DNA of 64,000 nt, from assembly GCA_027100635.1 (NCBI GenBank), contig JAMOOQ010000048.1, forward strand, positions 1 through 64,000. The letters are read 5' to 3'. A program made the translations under genes and the position numbers. How positions within the stretch are numbered: position 1 is the first letter of the stretch; every line of letters starts with the position of its first letter. The notes under the pieces were generated by a model. The model made no database searches. It was not told the origin of the DNA and was given only the letters and a program-made list of their open reading frames with translations. The stretch comes from Campylobacteraceae bacterium. Lineage in GTDB: Bacteria > Campylobacterota > Campylobacteria > Campylobacterales > Sulfurovaceae. Below, piece after piece: positions 42,186-52,023 of this stretch.

Positions 42186-42623
42186 TTATATTTCCTCTTC
42201 TATCTCTTTTGGTTGACATGTACTTGATATCATTTTAGTAATTGTTGGATAATTTGCATCTTCTAATCTAAAATTATATGTTTCTAGCGAAGACTTATAT
42301 GCAATTGCCACCATTTCAGAACAAGCAGCATCTTCTGAACTCATACCATCTAGCATATTTAATATTTCATCTGCCAATTCATCTGCATCTTCTAATGATT
42401 GACCTTTTACAGAATCTGTAAATATTGACCCTGCCACTATAGTAGTACTACATCCAATAGCTTGAAATTTTATATCAGATATTTTATTATCCTCTACTTT
42501 TAAGTATATTGCAACTTTTTCTGAATTTTCAGGATTTTTTCCAATTCCATCTGCATCACAATTATTCATATTCCCATAATTCCTAGGTTCCATCATGTGA
42601 TTTAATATCTCACTCATCTCCAT
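42186..42623 (-). CDS. NifU/IscU N-terminal-like Fe-S scaffold protein
   Basis: NHMMEPRNYGNM, IKFQAIGCSTTIVAGS. Confidence 0.8.
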   Translation of the reverse strand: MEMSEILNHMMEPRNYGNMNNCDADGIGKNPENSEKVAIYLKVEDNKISDIKFQAIGCSTTIVAGSIFTDSVKGQSLEDADELADEILNMLDGMSSEDAACSEMVAIAYKSSLETYNFRLEDANYPTITKMISSTCQPKEIEEEI

Positions 42624-42852
42624 ACAAGACAGCCTTTTATTGTTAATTTCGGATTATATCATTTTAATAATTTAAGTTTAAAGTGATTATAAGAAAAAAA
42701 ATAACTTAAATAGAGTTTGAGTAAATTATGAGCATCAATAATAACTCTATTCAACCACTTCAAAGTAAGAAGAACACTAAAGATAAAATTTTAATCATTA
42801 TTATAGTTTCTTATGATACAATTAAGATATGCAATAAAAAAGGTGATAGTAT

Positions 42853-43299
42853 ATGAATATAGAACTTATAAAAGAGATAGTTGATTATGGAATTATTGGG
42901 ATTTTGGGATTGATGAGTTTTTTATCAATTTGGTTTTATATTGAAAGGCTTATTTTTTTTGCTAGATTAGATGTCTCTAAATATAAGTACAGAGAGGAGC
43001 TTGAGATTGATGCGACAAATCATATATCTATTATCTCTTCTTTTGGTTCTAATGCCCCTTATATTGGTTTATTAGGGACTGTAATTGGTATTATTATCAC
43101 TTTTTATACTATGGGAATGGGTGGTGAGATTGATGTTAAGACCATTATGAGTTCTTTGGCATTGGCTCTAAAAGCTACTGCTATGGGTCTTGTGGTGGCT
43201 ATTCCATCTATGATGTTTTATAACCATTTAGGGCGAAAAATAGAAGTTTTGATAGCTCTTTGGGAGATAGAACAAAAAAAGAATTTTGATGCAAATTAA
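42853..43299 (+). CDS. exbB: TonB-system ExbB/MotA-TolQ-type proton channel
   Basis: ExbB/TolQ signature APYIGLLGTVIGII…ALKATAMGLVVAIPSM. Confidence 0.9.
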   Translation: MNIELIKEIVDYGIIGILGLMSFLSIWFYIERLIFFARLDVSKYKYREELEIDATNHISIISSFGSNAPYIGLLGTVIGIIITFYTMGMGGEIDVKTIMSSLALALKATAMGLVVAIPSMMFYNHLGRKIEVLIALWEIEQKKNFDAN

Positions 43300-43669
43300 A
43301 AAATTTGACTCTATGAATGTTGTGCCATTTATAGATATTATGCTTGTGCTTTTGGTAATAGTTTTGACTACAGCCACATTTGTGGCTCGTGGGGTTATTC
43401 CAATTGATTTGAGTGATTCTACAAGTTCTGATAAGATTACAAAAGAGATTCCATTAGAGATTACTATCAAATCAAATGGGGATATATTTTTTAATAAAGA
43501 ACAGGTACTCAAAGAGAATATTATAAATAAATTAGAGAAATTTAAGATAAAAACGGCGATAAGTATTAGTTGTGATAAAAATTCAAAGTTTGAAAATTTT
43601 GTATTTATTATAGATATATTAAAAGACAAAGGATATAAAAACTTAGGAATAGTTACAAAATATGAATAG
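43286..43669 (+). CDS. exbD: ExbD biopolymer transport protein
   Basis: MNVVPFIDIMLVLLVI TM Asp motif. Confidence 0.9.
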   Translation: MMQIKKFDSMNVVPFIDIMLVLLVIVLTTATFVARGVIPIDLSDSTSSDKITKEIPLEITIKSNGDIFFNKEQVLKENIINKLEKFKIKTAISISCDKNSKFENFVFIIDILKDKGYKNLGIVTKYE

Positions 43670-44453
43670 ATATCTATCCTCTTTTATTATAACTGCTTTT
43701 ATTTACTTTGGTTTTATTGCAGGTTTTTTATATTATTTTAATAATCCAAAACCAATTGAAATAAAAACAAAAAAAAGTATAGAGAGTGTTAAATTTACTG
43801 TAATCAAACAAGAGAAGATAGAGCCTAAGATAGAAGAACCAAAAAAACCTGAACCAATTATAGAACCAGAGATAATAATTCCACCTATACCAATTCCAAA
43901 ACCTACTATAAAACCTAAACCAATAATAAAAAAAGATTTAAATATAACCATAGAAAAACCAAAACCTATTATTAAGCCTAAACCTATAGTCAAACCTAAA
44001 AAGATAAGAAAAGTAATACCTAAAAAGATTATAAAGAAAAAGATTATAAAAAAGAGTAGAAAAACTGTAAAAAATAGCAATAAAAGAGAAGTTAAGAAAA
44101 CTCAAATTAAAACAAATAAATCAATATCTAAAAAAGGTGTGATTGGTAGTAAAGTTAATGTTAAGAAAAAACAACAACAAAAGAGCTATTATAGTAAAAT
44201 TACAAGAGCCATTAATAAAAACAAATCATACCCATCAAAAGCAAAAAGAAGAGAGATAGAGGGAAGTGTAAAAGTAAAGGTTATATTATCTAGGAAAGGT
44301 AAACTTTTATCGTATAAAATATTAAGTGGTAAAAAGGTATTTAAAAAATCAATAACAAAAGCGATTAAAAATAGCTTTCCATTAAAACCACCAAAAGGTA
44401 TTTTTTCTTCTAATATTGAGTTTTCATTTACTGTTAGGTATAGATTATATTGA
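43662..44453 (+). CDS. tonB: TonB energy transducer
   Basis: N-terminal TM, Pro/Lys-rich linker, C-terminal TonB domain (AKRREIEGSVKVKVILSRKGKL). Confidence 0.88.
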   Translation: MNRYLSSFIITAFIYFGFIAGFLYYFNNPKPIEIKTKKSIESVKFTVIKQEKIEPKIEEPKKPEPIIEPEIIIPPIPIPKPTIKPKPIIKKDLNITIEKPKPIIKPKPIVKPKKIRKVIPKKIIKKKIIKKSRKTVKNSNKREVKKTQIKTNKSISKKGVIGSKVNVKKKQQQKSYYSKITRAINKNKSYPSKAKRREIEGSVKVKVILSRKGKLLSYKILSGKKVFKKSITKAIKNSFPLKPPKGIFSSNIEFSFTVRYRLY

Positions 44454-44501
44454 TATCTAAAAATACAGATACAAACTAAATATTCTAAGATATACTATAA
44501 C

Positions 44502-44545
44502 GCCAATAAATTAAAAAAAATCTTACTAAAACTTAATTTATTGGC
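44502..44545. terminator. bidirectional hairpin between convergent tonB and gmhB
   Basis: 13-bp perfect stem GCCAATAAATTAA / TTAATTTATTGGC with 18-nt loop. Confidence 0.65.
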
Positions 44546-44564
44546 ATTAGACTATATCTTATTT

Positions 44565-45080
44565 TTAACTTGAAGATAGATATTTTTTATACTCATATAT
44601 ACTATTAAAAGATAAAGAGGCTCTATTTAATGATTTTTTATTGATATAGATAGTCTTTTCAATTCCCACATTAATTGCCATATCAATATCGCTTGGTTTA
44701 TCTCCAATCATTATAGAATTTTTTAAATCTACATCAAATTCATTTAATATAGTATCAATCATACCTCTATTTGGTTTTCTGCAATTACTTTTCTCTCCTG
44801 TTAGATATGGACAAAAAACTACCTTATCTATATTAATATTTTTTTGCTGTAGTTTTTGGAGCATCCATAACGTTAGAGTTTCATAATCTTGAATTGTATA
44901 ATATCCTCTTGCAATTCCTGATTGATTTGTAACAATAAAGATATAATAATCTTTCTTTTGAAAATATCGTAAGATATCAAATATTCCATCAGAAAAATCA
45001 AAATCTTCTATCTTATAAATATAACCATAATCTATATTTATTACACCATCTCTATCAAGAAAAAGAGCTTTTTTAGACAT
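44565..45080 (-). CDS. gmhB: D-glycero-heptose-1,7-bisphosphate phosphatase-like HAD protein
   Basis: ALFLDRDGVINIDYGY, VTNQSGIARGYY, GDKPSDIDMA. Confidence 0.88.
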   Translation of the reverse strand: MSKKALFLDRDGVINIDYGYIYKIEDFDFSDGIFDILRYFQKKDYYIFIVTNQSGIARGYYTIQDYETLTLWMLQKLQQKNINIDKVVFCPYLTGEKSNCRKPNRGMIDTILNEFDVDLKNSIMIGDKPSDIDMAINVGIEKTIYINKKSLNRASLSFNSIYEYKKYLSSS

Positions 45081-45653
45081 CTAAAATTTCATCTCCACTC
45101 CACCATACATAGATTTATCAATACTTTTACCATAGTCTTCATATTCTGTATCAATTGTTCTATATCCAGAAAATAAACTTACATTATCAATTACATTAAC
45201 GGCTGCTTGAATTCTAAACTCACTATAAGAGATAGCATCAGAAAAACTTAAAGATGATGGTGCATATAAAAATCTAGCTGAAACATGTGATGTTGGGATA
45301 TCATCTATTGGCAGCTTATAAATAGCTTTTGCCATTAATGGAATTGCAAAAAAAGTATCTTGTTTATTATCACTCATTATAAATTTAGCTCCAAGAGCAA
45401 ACTTAAGACCATTAATTTGGCTCACCTCTCCATTTACACTAATTCCTGTTCCAAAAAGATAATGATATGTATTGTTTAAATAACTAGCTTCTAAGTTATA
45501 GTGAGTAGTTCCATCACTTGATATATAACCAGTAATATCTCTACTACCCTCTATCTCAACATTATCAGCATTCATATTTAAAGCAATGGTATCACTAGAA
45601 AAAAGAAAAGATGAAAAAATTGATATAATTAATATGGATTTTTTAGTCAGCAT
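45081..45653 (-). CDS. YfaZ-family outer membrane protein
   Basis: Signal peptide, beta-barrel pattern, C-terminal aromatic (VEMKF). Confidence 0.6.
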   Translation of the reverse strand: MLTKKSILIISIFSSFLFSSDTIALNMNADNVEIEGSRDITGYISSDGTTHYNLEASYLNNTYHYLFGTGISVNGEVSQINGLKFALGAKFIMSDNKQDTFFAIPLMAKAIYKLPIDDIPTSHVSARFLYAPSSLSFSDAISYSEFRIQAAVNVIDNVSLFSGYRTIDTEYEDYGKSIDKSMYGGVEMKF

Positions 45654-45704
45654 GATATACCTTTCATATTATTTGATATAAGTATATCATAAAAAACCTA
45701 TAAT

Positions 45705-46733
45705 TTAACTTTTGTTCTCTTCTTTTAATAAGTCGGCAATCTTAACACTAGCATATTTTTCTACTATACCCATAAGTTTAATACTTTTATAAGATAAATC
45801 TTCATCTAAGATAGAGATAATCTTATCTATATCTATCTTATCTTGAGGCATTATCCAAGACATCTCTTTATCTAAAAAGAATTTAGCATTATGATATTGA
45901 TGATTTCCAGCAGCATGAGGATATGGAATGAATATTGTAGGAAGAGCGTTTGCTCCAAGTTCCCATAAAGTTGATGCACCAGACCTTGAAATTGCCAAAT
46001 CAGCTTCATTCATATGAGATGATAGTTTATCTGTAAAACCAAAAACTTTAGCATCAATACCCAGTTTTTGATACTCTTTAGTTACAAAATCTATATTATT
46101 TTCTCCAGCTTGATGTATGATTTTAATATCTCTTTCTTTTAACTGGGGTGCTATTTTTAAAGCTAACTCATTAATCGCTAAAGCACCTTGAGAGCCACCC
46201 AAAAATATTATACAGTTTATATCTCTTCTTGTTCTTTGTTTTTGAAAAAATTCATCTTTTGTAGGATATGCTTTGATTGGAGAATCTTCTATATATGAAG
46301 ATATAAAATATTTAGCATAGGGGAGAAGAGTTTGGTTTACTCTGCCAATAAAAGCATTTTGTTCATGAATTATTAGAGGAATTTTAAGAACTTTCGCTGC
46401 AAATCCTGCTGGAGCAGAAGAGTATCCCCCTACAGAAAAAACTACACCAACATTATTTTTTTTTAAAATTTTTATAGCTTTTTTGGTTGCTAGTGCTATT
46501 TTAAGTAGAGATATAAACTTTGAAAACACATTTTTATTTACTACTCCTGTAGTATTTAAAAAATATCTATTTCTAAAGTCTCCATCATTCTCAAACCATT
46601 TTTTATCCTGACCATTTTTTGAACCAATATAGATTAAATCTTCATAAGGAAGATGTTCTTTAATTGCTTCAATTATAACTAAATGTCCACCTGTCCCTCC
46701 ACCTGTCATAACTATAGTTTTTTTATTATTCAT
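45705..46733 (-). CDS. murG: UDP-GlcNAc:lipid II GlcNAc transferase MurG (start corrected to 46733)
   Basis: MTGGGTGGHLVI, HEQNAFIGRVN, GASTLWELGANALPTIFIPYPHAAGNHQ. Confidence 0.96.
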   Translation of the reverse strand: MNNKKTIVMTGGGTGGHLVIIEAIKEHLPYEDLIYIGSKNGQDKKWFENDGDFRNRYFLNTTGVVNKNVFSKFISLLKIALATKKAIKILKKNNVGVVFSVGGYSSAPAGFAAKVLKIPLIIHEQNAFIGRVNQTLLPYAKYFISSYIEDSPIKAYPTKDEFFQKQRTRRDINCIIFLGGSQGALAINELALKIAPQLKERDIKIIHQAGENNIDFVTKEYQKLGIDAKVFGFTDKLSSHMNEADLAISRSGASTLWELGANALPTIFIPYPHAAGNHQYHNAKFFLDKEMSWIMPQDKIDIDKIISILDEDLSYKSIKLMGIVEKYASVKIADLLKEENKS

Positions 46734-46764
46734 TTCTTTTCCTTTTCTAATTATTTTCAAAACT

Positions 46765-46846
46765 TATTTTTAGATTCCGTATCAAGCACGGAATGACGGT
46801 TGTTTGTCATTCTGAATTTAATTCAGAATCTAGTTTTGAAAGAAAT
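46765..46846. repeat. dispersed repeat copy D between ftsW and murG
   Basis: AGATTCCGTATCAAGCACGGAATGACGGTTGTTTGTCATTCTGAATTTAATTCAGAATCTAGTTTTGAAAGAA; inverted near-identical copy of B. Confidence 0.8.
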
Positions 46847-48061
46847 CTACTCCTTTTCTTTTTTATCTTGTTCTTTTTGCTCTACTTTTTGTGGTTTTAT
46901 CTCTATAACTCTTTTTTTTGAAATCATTAGTATTAATCCTATTGAAAAACATGAAGCTAATATATGAGAACCACCATAACTAAGAAAAGGTATAGCTATC
47001 CCTTTGACAGGAAAAATTCCAGATATTCCAAAACTATTAATAATAAAAGACAATGAGATAAGTAATCCAACTCCTACAGAAAATAGATAGTATGTTGGAT
47101 TTTTTACTAACGCTGCAATTTTAAATATTCTATAAACTACAAATAAAAGTACTAACGAGACGGTGGCTAATCCAATAAAACCCAACTCTTCTGTAATTCC
47201 TGCTAAAACAAAATCTGTGTGAACTTCACTTAAATAACCAAGTTCAAACTGTCCAGTACTCAATCCTTGACCCCACATACCACCATTATGCATTGCATTG
47301 AATGAGTTTGATATTTGATAAGGTTCTCTTGCTACTTCAACTTTTAACTCTTGAACCACTTCAAATGGTATTATATTTAATATTGTCCCTTGAACCGTAG
47401 ACCACCAACTTGATATTCTTGCTATTCTGTGTGGTGCCATCATTATAAGTATAGCAACACTAACCATAGCACTTGCCATCAACGATAGAAAAAACTTAAA
47501 GCTACTTCCTACAAATAAAAATAGTATAGCTAAAGTTCCACCTAATACAACAACCTGCCCTAAATCTTTTTGCAATACTGCAATTAATATAACAGCTACA
47601 AAAAATACCATAATATATGGGAAAAATACTTTTATCTCTTCTTTAAAGCTCATCCCTTTTCTATCAATTAGTTTTCTGGAAAAACTCCATGCTAAAAAAA
47701 AGACAAATCCTACTTTAAAAAATTCAACAGGAGCGATGGATAAGGAGCCTAACTTTATCCACCTTTTTGCTCCACTAATTACATTTACATAATTACTTGG
47801 TAAAAATTGCATAACTATTAAAAGTAATAAGAATAGTATAAATGTGGTAAGCCCGATTCTATTAAACCATTTGTCTGGGTCAATCCAGCTAAGAGTAATC
47901 ATTAGAATAAAACCGATAGAAACGGCAAAAAGCTGTCTAATGAAAAAATGAGTGTCTGAATATCCATAATGTATTACGGTGTATGTTGTAAGAGAATAAC
48001 TCATAACAAGAGAGACTCCGAGTAAAAACATAATAGAGAATAATAGTGTTTTATCTACCAT
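46847..48061 (-). CDS. ftsW: FtsW/RodA/SpoVE family lipid II polymerase
   Basis: SEDS family motifs (KRWIKLGSLSIAPVEFFK, FGISGIFPVKGIAIPFLSYGGSHI). Confidence 0.88.
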   Translation of the reverse strand: MVDKTLLFSIMFLLGVSLVMSYSLTTYTVIHYGYSDTHFFIRQLFAVSIGFILMITLSWIDPDKWFNRIGLTTFILFLLLLIVMQFLPSNYVNVISGAKRWIKLGSLSIAPVEFFKVGFVFFLAWSFSRKLIDRKGMSFKEEIKVFFPYIMVFFVAVILIAVLQKDLGQVVVLGGTLAILFLFVGSSFKFFLSLMASAMVSVAILIMMAPHRIARISSWWSTVQGTILNIIPFEVVQELKVEVAREPYQISNSFNAMHNGGMWGQGLSTGQFELGYLSEVHTDFVLAGITEELGFIGLATVSLVLLFVVYRIFKIAALVKNPTYYLFSVGVGLLISLSFIINSFGISGIFPVKGIAIPFLSYGGSHILASCFSIGLILMISKKRVIEIKPQKVEQKEQDKKEKE

Positions 48062-48157
48062 ATAAATCTTTCTTTTTAAACTTATTTAATATAATATCTA
48101 AATTCATACTAAAACTAAAGATAAAATCATATAAAATTATAAAATATAAAGGTTAAT

Positions 48158-49966
48158 ATGAATAAATATAAAAAAAATCAATCAAAAGATATTAGAAGTA
48201 GCAAATTATTATTACTTTTTATTATAATAGCATTGGCGATGGGTATATTTTTAAATAGAGTCTATAATATTATTTCAGAAGATAGAAATCTTCCACCATC
48301 AACTTCACAAATAAAAGAGAGAGCAAAAAGAGGTAGCATTATATCAGCAGATAATTATACTTTAAGTTATAGTAAAAAAATATACAAAGCCACAATTAAT
48401 ACATCTAGTATATATCCTGATAAATTAGATCTTTTTATAGAACTTTTTAGTATTTATAGTAAAATAGATAGAGATATAATTAAAGGTGAACTTTTTGATA
48501 AGAATGGGAAACTGCTACCTGGAAGAGTAACGATAAGCCATAATATTAGTGCGAGAAGAGCTATACACCTTAAATCATTAGCATATAAATTAAGACGGCT
48601 TAAAGTTTTTCGTTCAATTAAAAACTCAAAAGGTGTAAATATAATGTATGGATTAGATATTATTGAAAATGGAGAGGCAAGAGATTTCCCTCTTAATGAT
48701 ATATTAGCTCCAACTTTGGGATATACTCGTAAAGATGACCATAGTAAATATGCAAGACTACAAGGTATGAAAGGATTAGAAAGATATTATAATGATTTTT
48801 TAAAATCAAAAAGAGATGGTTACTTGATAGGTAAAAGAGATGTAGCAGGATATATATCTTATGGAGACTATAGCAAGAAAAAAGAACTAGTAAATGGATT
48901 GGATCTTTATTTAAATATATCTTTAGGTCTTCAGGCCAGGATTGAAAGAGTACTTGATAATATGAAAAAATCTATTGATGCTGATGAGATAATAGCATCT
49001 GTGATGGAGAGTAAAACAGGGAAGATATTATCTTTAGCTAGTAGTGAAAGGTTTAACCCGAATAAGATTACACAAGATAAAATATATGCACTTAATCCAA
49101 AATTTACAGAGTATCTATATGAACCTGGTTCTGTTTTAAAACCAATAACTTTGGCAATTGTTATGGATAAAGGAAAGGTAAAACCAAACACATGGTTTCA
49201 GACATATAATGGAAAGCTTAGAATTGGTAAAAGATATGTAATAAGAGATGATGAGAAGTTTAAATCATTAAGTGCCACAGGGATTATAGTTCACTCTTCT
49301 AACGTTGGTATATCTCAGATTTCATGGAGAATTACAGGTGGAGAATTTTATGAAGGGCTTAGAAAATTTGGACTTGGTCAAAAAACAGGTATTGATTTAT
49401 CGAGAGAGTTATCAGGAAGGATTAAAAGTGTTTATAAATTAAATCATAAATTACACCGTGCAAATAGCTCTTATGGATATGGTATGCATACAACATTTAT
49501 GCAAATTTTAAAAGCTTATGGTTCATTTAATAATGATGGTCTTGCAATGACGCCTCAAATTATTGACTATATGAAAGATAATCAAACTAATGAATATTAT
49601 AAATTAGAATCCTCAGTAGAAAATTTACAAACTACATCAAAGAAAAGTGCAAAGGCTATCAACAAGATATTAAAAATGGTTGTAAAAAAAGGTACAGGTG
49701 TTAAAGCACAATATAAAGGTTTAGAGATTGGTGGGAAAACAGGAACAGCATATATATCAGAAAAAGGTGTTTATGTAAAAAAATATAATAGTAGTTTTTT
49801 CGGTTTTGCGAATGATAATAATGGGAAAAAATATACTATTGGTGTCTTAGTAATTGATGCAAAAAAACCTTATAAATATTTTGCATCAGAATCAGCAGTA
49901 CCAACATTTAAAAAAATGGTAGAACAGATGGTAGGATTAGGATATCTTAAAGTCTCTACTAAATAA
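48158..49966 (+). CDS. ftsI: penicillin-binding transpeptidase FtsI-like
   Basis: Transpeptidase motifs HSSN, KTGTA; RAKRGSI N-terminal PBP dimerisation motif. Confidence 0.85.
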   Translation: MNKYKKNQSKDIRSSKLLLLFIIIALAMGIFLNRVYNIISEDRNLPPSTSQIKERAKRGSIISADNYTLSYSKKIYKATINTSSIYPDKLDLFIELFSIYSKIDRDIIKGELFDKNGKLLPGRVTISHNISARRAIHLKSLAYKLRRLKVFRSIKNSKGVNIMYGLDIIENGEARDFPLNDILAPTLGYTRKDDHSKYARLQGMKGLERYYNDFLKSKRDGYLIGKRDVAGYISYGDYSKKKELVNGLDLYLNISLGLQARIERVLDNMKKSIDADEIIASVMESKTGKILSLASSERFNPNKITQDKIYALNPKFTEYLYEPGSVLKPITLAIVMDKGKVKPNTWFQTYNGKLRIGKRYVIRDDEKFKSLSATGIIVHSSNVGISQISWRITGGEFYEGLRKFGLGQKTGIDLSRELSGRIKSVYKLNHKLHRANSSYGYGMHTTFMQILKAYGSFNNDGLAMTPQIIDYMKDNQTNEYYKLESSVENLQTTSKKSAKAINKILKMVVKKGTGVKAQYKGLEIGGKTGTAYISEKGVYVKKYNSSFFGFANDNNGKKYTIGVLVIDAKKPYKYFASESAVPTFKKMVEQMVGLGYLKVSTK

Positions 49967-50007
49967 AATAATGGTATAATTTTATTAAAAAATTAGGTTT
50001 ATAAAAT

Positions 50008-50463
50008 TTGAAAAATATCATATTAATATCACTTATATTTTACTCAAACCTTTTTGCCTCTAGTGTAGAAATAACTTCTGATAGTTTTTTTGCAGATAAC
50101 AGCTCTAATAAATTATATTTCATAGATAATGTTAAGATAAAAAAAGAGAAAGATAGATTATTTGCTAATCTTTTAGTTGTATATTTTAATGAAAATAATG
50201 AAACAGCAAAATATGAGGCTAGTGGAGATGTAAAGTTTAATATATTTAAAGATAAAACTCACTATAAAGGTAGTGCAGATAGCGTAGAGTATATTGTAAA
50301 AACTACAAAGTATATACTTTTGGGTAATGCAATTGTAAAAGATTTAAGCTTTAAAAGAGACCTTTATGGTGATAAAATCATATTAAATATCTCAACAGGT
50401 AATACAAGAGTAAATAGTAAAAAAGATAAACCAAGTAAATTTATATTTGAAATGGAAGATTGA
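50008..50463 (+). CDS. lptA: lipopolysaccharide transport periplasmic protein LptA (TTG start)
   Basis: LptA/OstA-like jelly-roll repeats; adjacent to engB. Confidence 0.75.
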   Translation: MKNIILISLIFYSNLFASSVEITSDSFFADNSSNKLYFIDNVKIKKEKDRLFANLLVVYFNENNETAKYEASGDVKFNIFKDKTHYKGSADSVEYIVKTTKYILLGNAIVKDLSFKRDLYGDKIILNISTGNTRVNSKKDKPSKFIFEMED

Positions 50464-51107
50464 TGCAAAAAGAGATAATAGAGAATAAAAAGAAGATTAA
50501 TAAACCAAGATTAATAGAGGCAAATTTTATAAAATCAGCTCAAAGTATTAATGATTCATTAGAAGACACAGTTAGTGAGGTTGTTTTTTTAGGTCGTTCT
50601 AATGTTGGTAAAAGTTCTACGATAAATGGATTAACTTCTAGGAAGAATTTGGCAAAAAGTTCTGCAATACCAGGAAAAACACAACTTATTAATTTTTTTG
50701 ATGTAAAATATAGAGTTGATGAAGATAAAGATTATGAATTTAGATTTGTTGATTTACCAGGGTTTGGATATGCTAGAGTTTCAAAATCTCTAAAAGAGGT
50801 GTGGCAAAAAAACTTAGTAGAGTTTATTCAAAAAAGGGTATCAATTAGGGTATTTATCCATATTCGAGATGCAAGACATCCAAATGCTATGATTGATGGT
50901 GATGTGCAAAGTTATATATCAGACTTTATAAGAGGTGACCAAAAATATCTAACTATTTTTACAAAATATGATAAATTAAATCAAAAAGAGAGAGTAAAAC
51001 TTAAAAAAGAGTTTCCAAACTCTATTAAAATATCAAATTTAAAGAAAAGTGGTTATGATCAAATTCATCAAGAGATATTTAAACATATATTTGGAGAGAT
51101 TAATTGA
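50460..51107 (+). CDS. engB: ribosome biogenesis GTPase EngB/YsxC
   Basis: GRSNVGKSSTING, IPGKTQLINFF, DLPGFGYA. Confidence 0.95.
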   Translation: MMQKEIIENKKKINKPRLIEANFIKSAQSINDSLEDTVSEVVFLGRSNVGKSSTINGLTSRKNLAKSSAIPGKTQLINFFDVKYRVDEDKDYEFRFVDLPGFGYARVSKSLKEVWQKNLVEFIQKRVSIRVFIHIRDARHPNAMIDGDVQSYISDFIRGDQKYLTIFTKYDKLNQKERVKLKKEFPNSIKISNLKKSGYDQIHQEIFKHIFGEIN

Positions 51108-51568
51108 TAGAGCTTGTAAAAGCAAACTTAAATGATATTAGCGATATGCAAAAGTTGATAGAAGATAAAGTAAAAGAGGGAATTATTCTAAAAAGAGAGG
51201 ATGATGAAGTAGCAACAAATATAAGAAGTTATATTTTGGCAAAAGATAATAAAAAGATTATAGGATATGGAGCGTTACATATTCACTCTCCATCTCTAGC
51301 AGAGATAAGAAGTCTTATAATTGAACAAGAATATCAAGGGCTTGGTATTGGAAAAAGAGTTGTTAAATTTGCATTAGAAGAGGCTTCAAAACTTGGAGTT
51401 AAAAAAGTTTTAGTTTTAACTTATGTTGCAAAATTTTTTGAACAATTATCATTTTCAGAGATACCGAAAGAGTCTATTCCTGAACATAAAATTTGGGCAG
51501 ATTGTATTAACTGTATACATTTTCCTATCTGTAATGAAAAGTCTTTAATATATATAGTGAAAGAATAA
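51104..51568 (+). CDS. GNAT N-acetyltransferase, short ArgA-like
   Basis: EQEYQGLGIGKRVVKFAL GNAT motif A; C-terminal ADCINCIHFPIC. Confidence 0.75.
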   Translation: MIELVKANLNDISDMQKLIEDKVKEGIILKREDDEVATNIRSYILAKDNKKIIGYGALHIHSPSLAEIRSLIIEQEYQGLGIGKRVVKFALEEASKLGVKKVLVLTYVAKFFEQLSFSEIPKESIPEHKIWADCINCIHFPICNEKSLIYIVKE

Positions 51569-52023
51569 TGGCATCAAAACAAAATAGAATAAATAGATAT
51601 ACAATTTGGTTAATTATTTGGGGATTTATTATATTTTATCCAATAATCGCATCCATATACGGTTTTTCTCCCCCTTTACTAGGAGCTATGGCATATTTTG
51701 CGATACAGGGTTTTGAGAGAAAAAAATTTATTGTTATATTTGCCATTTTTATATATATGCTTAATCTTGATATAAACCTATCCCTACCTCTATTTTTAAG
51801 TATTTTTACTACAATTTTTATATATATAATTTTATATCCCAAAATAAAGATTTTAAATAATTGTAAAGTTTGTATTGCTATTATTGTTATAGTTTTATTT
51901 AATCTTGTATATATAGAGATGTTTATGTTATATAGTTTTGTCTTTCAATCATATATGCTAGATCTTGATATAATTTTAATAGCATATTTAATATTTGATT
52001 TAATATTGGTCTTTATTGTATGA
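51568..52023 (+). CDS. membrane protein in the MreD position upstream of PBP2
   Basis: 5-6 TM segments, overlaps mrdA start. Confidence 0.5.
   Translation: MASKQNRINRYTIWLIIWGFIIFYPIIASIYGFSPPLLGAMAYFAIQGFERKKFIVIFAIFIYMLNLDINLSLPLFLSIFTTIFIYIILYPKIKILNNCKVCIAIIVIVLFNLVYIEMFMLYSFVFQSYMLDLDIILIAYLIFDLILVFIV

Noticed and set aside
43733-44080. 115-aa hydrophobic ORF antisense to tonB
   Set aside because: Mirror of the Pro/Lys repeat linker of tonB; low complexity
43741-44170. AAACCTAAACC-like repeats considered as a non-coding repeat array
   Set aside because: Explained by the Pro/Lys-rich periplasmic linker of TonB
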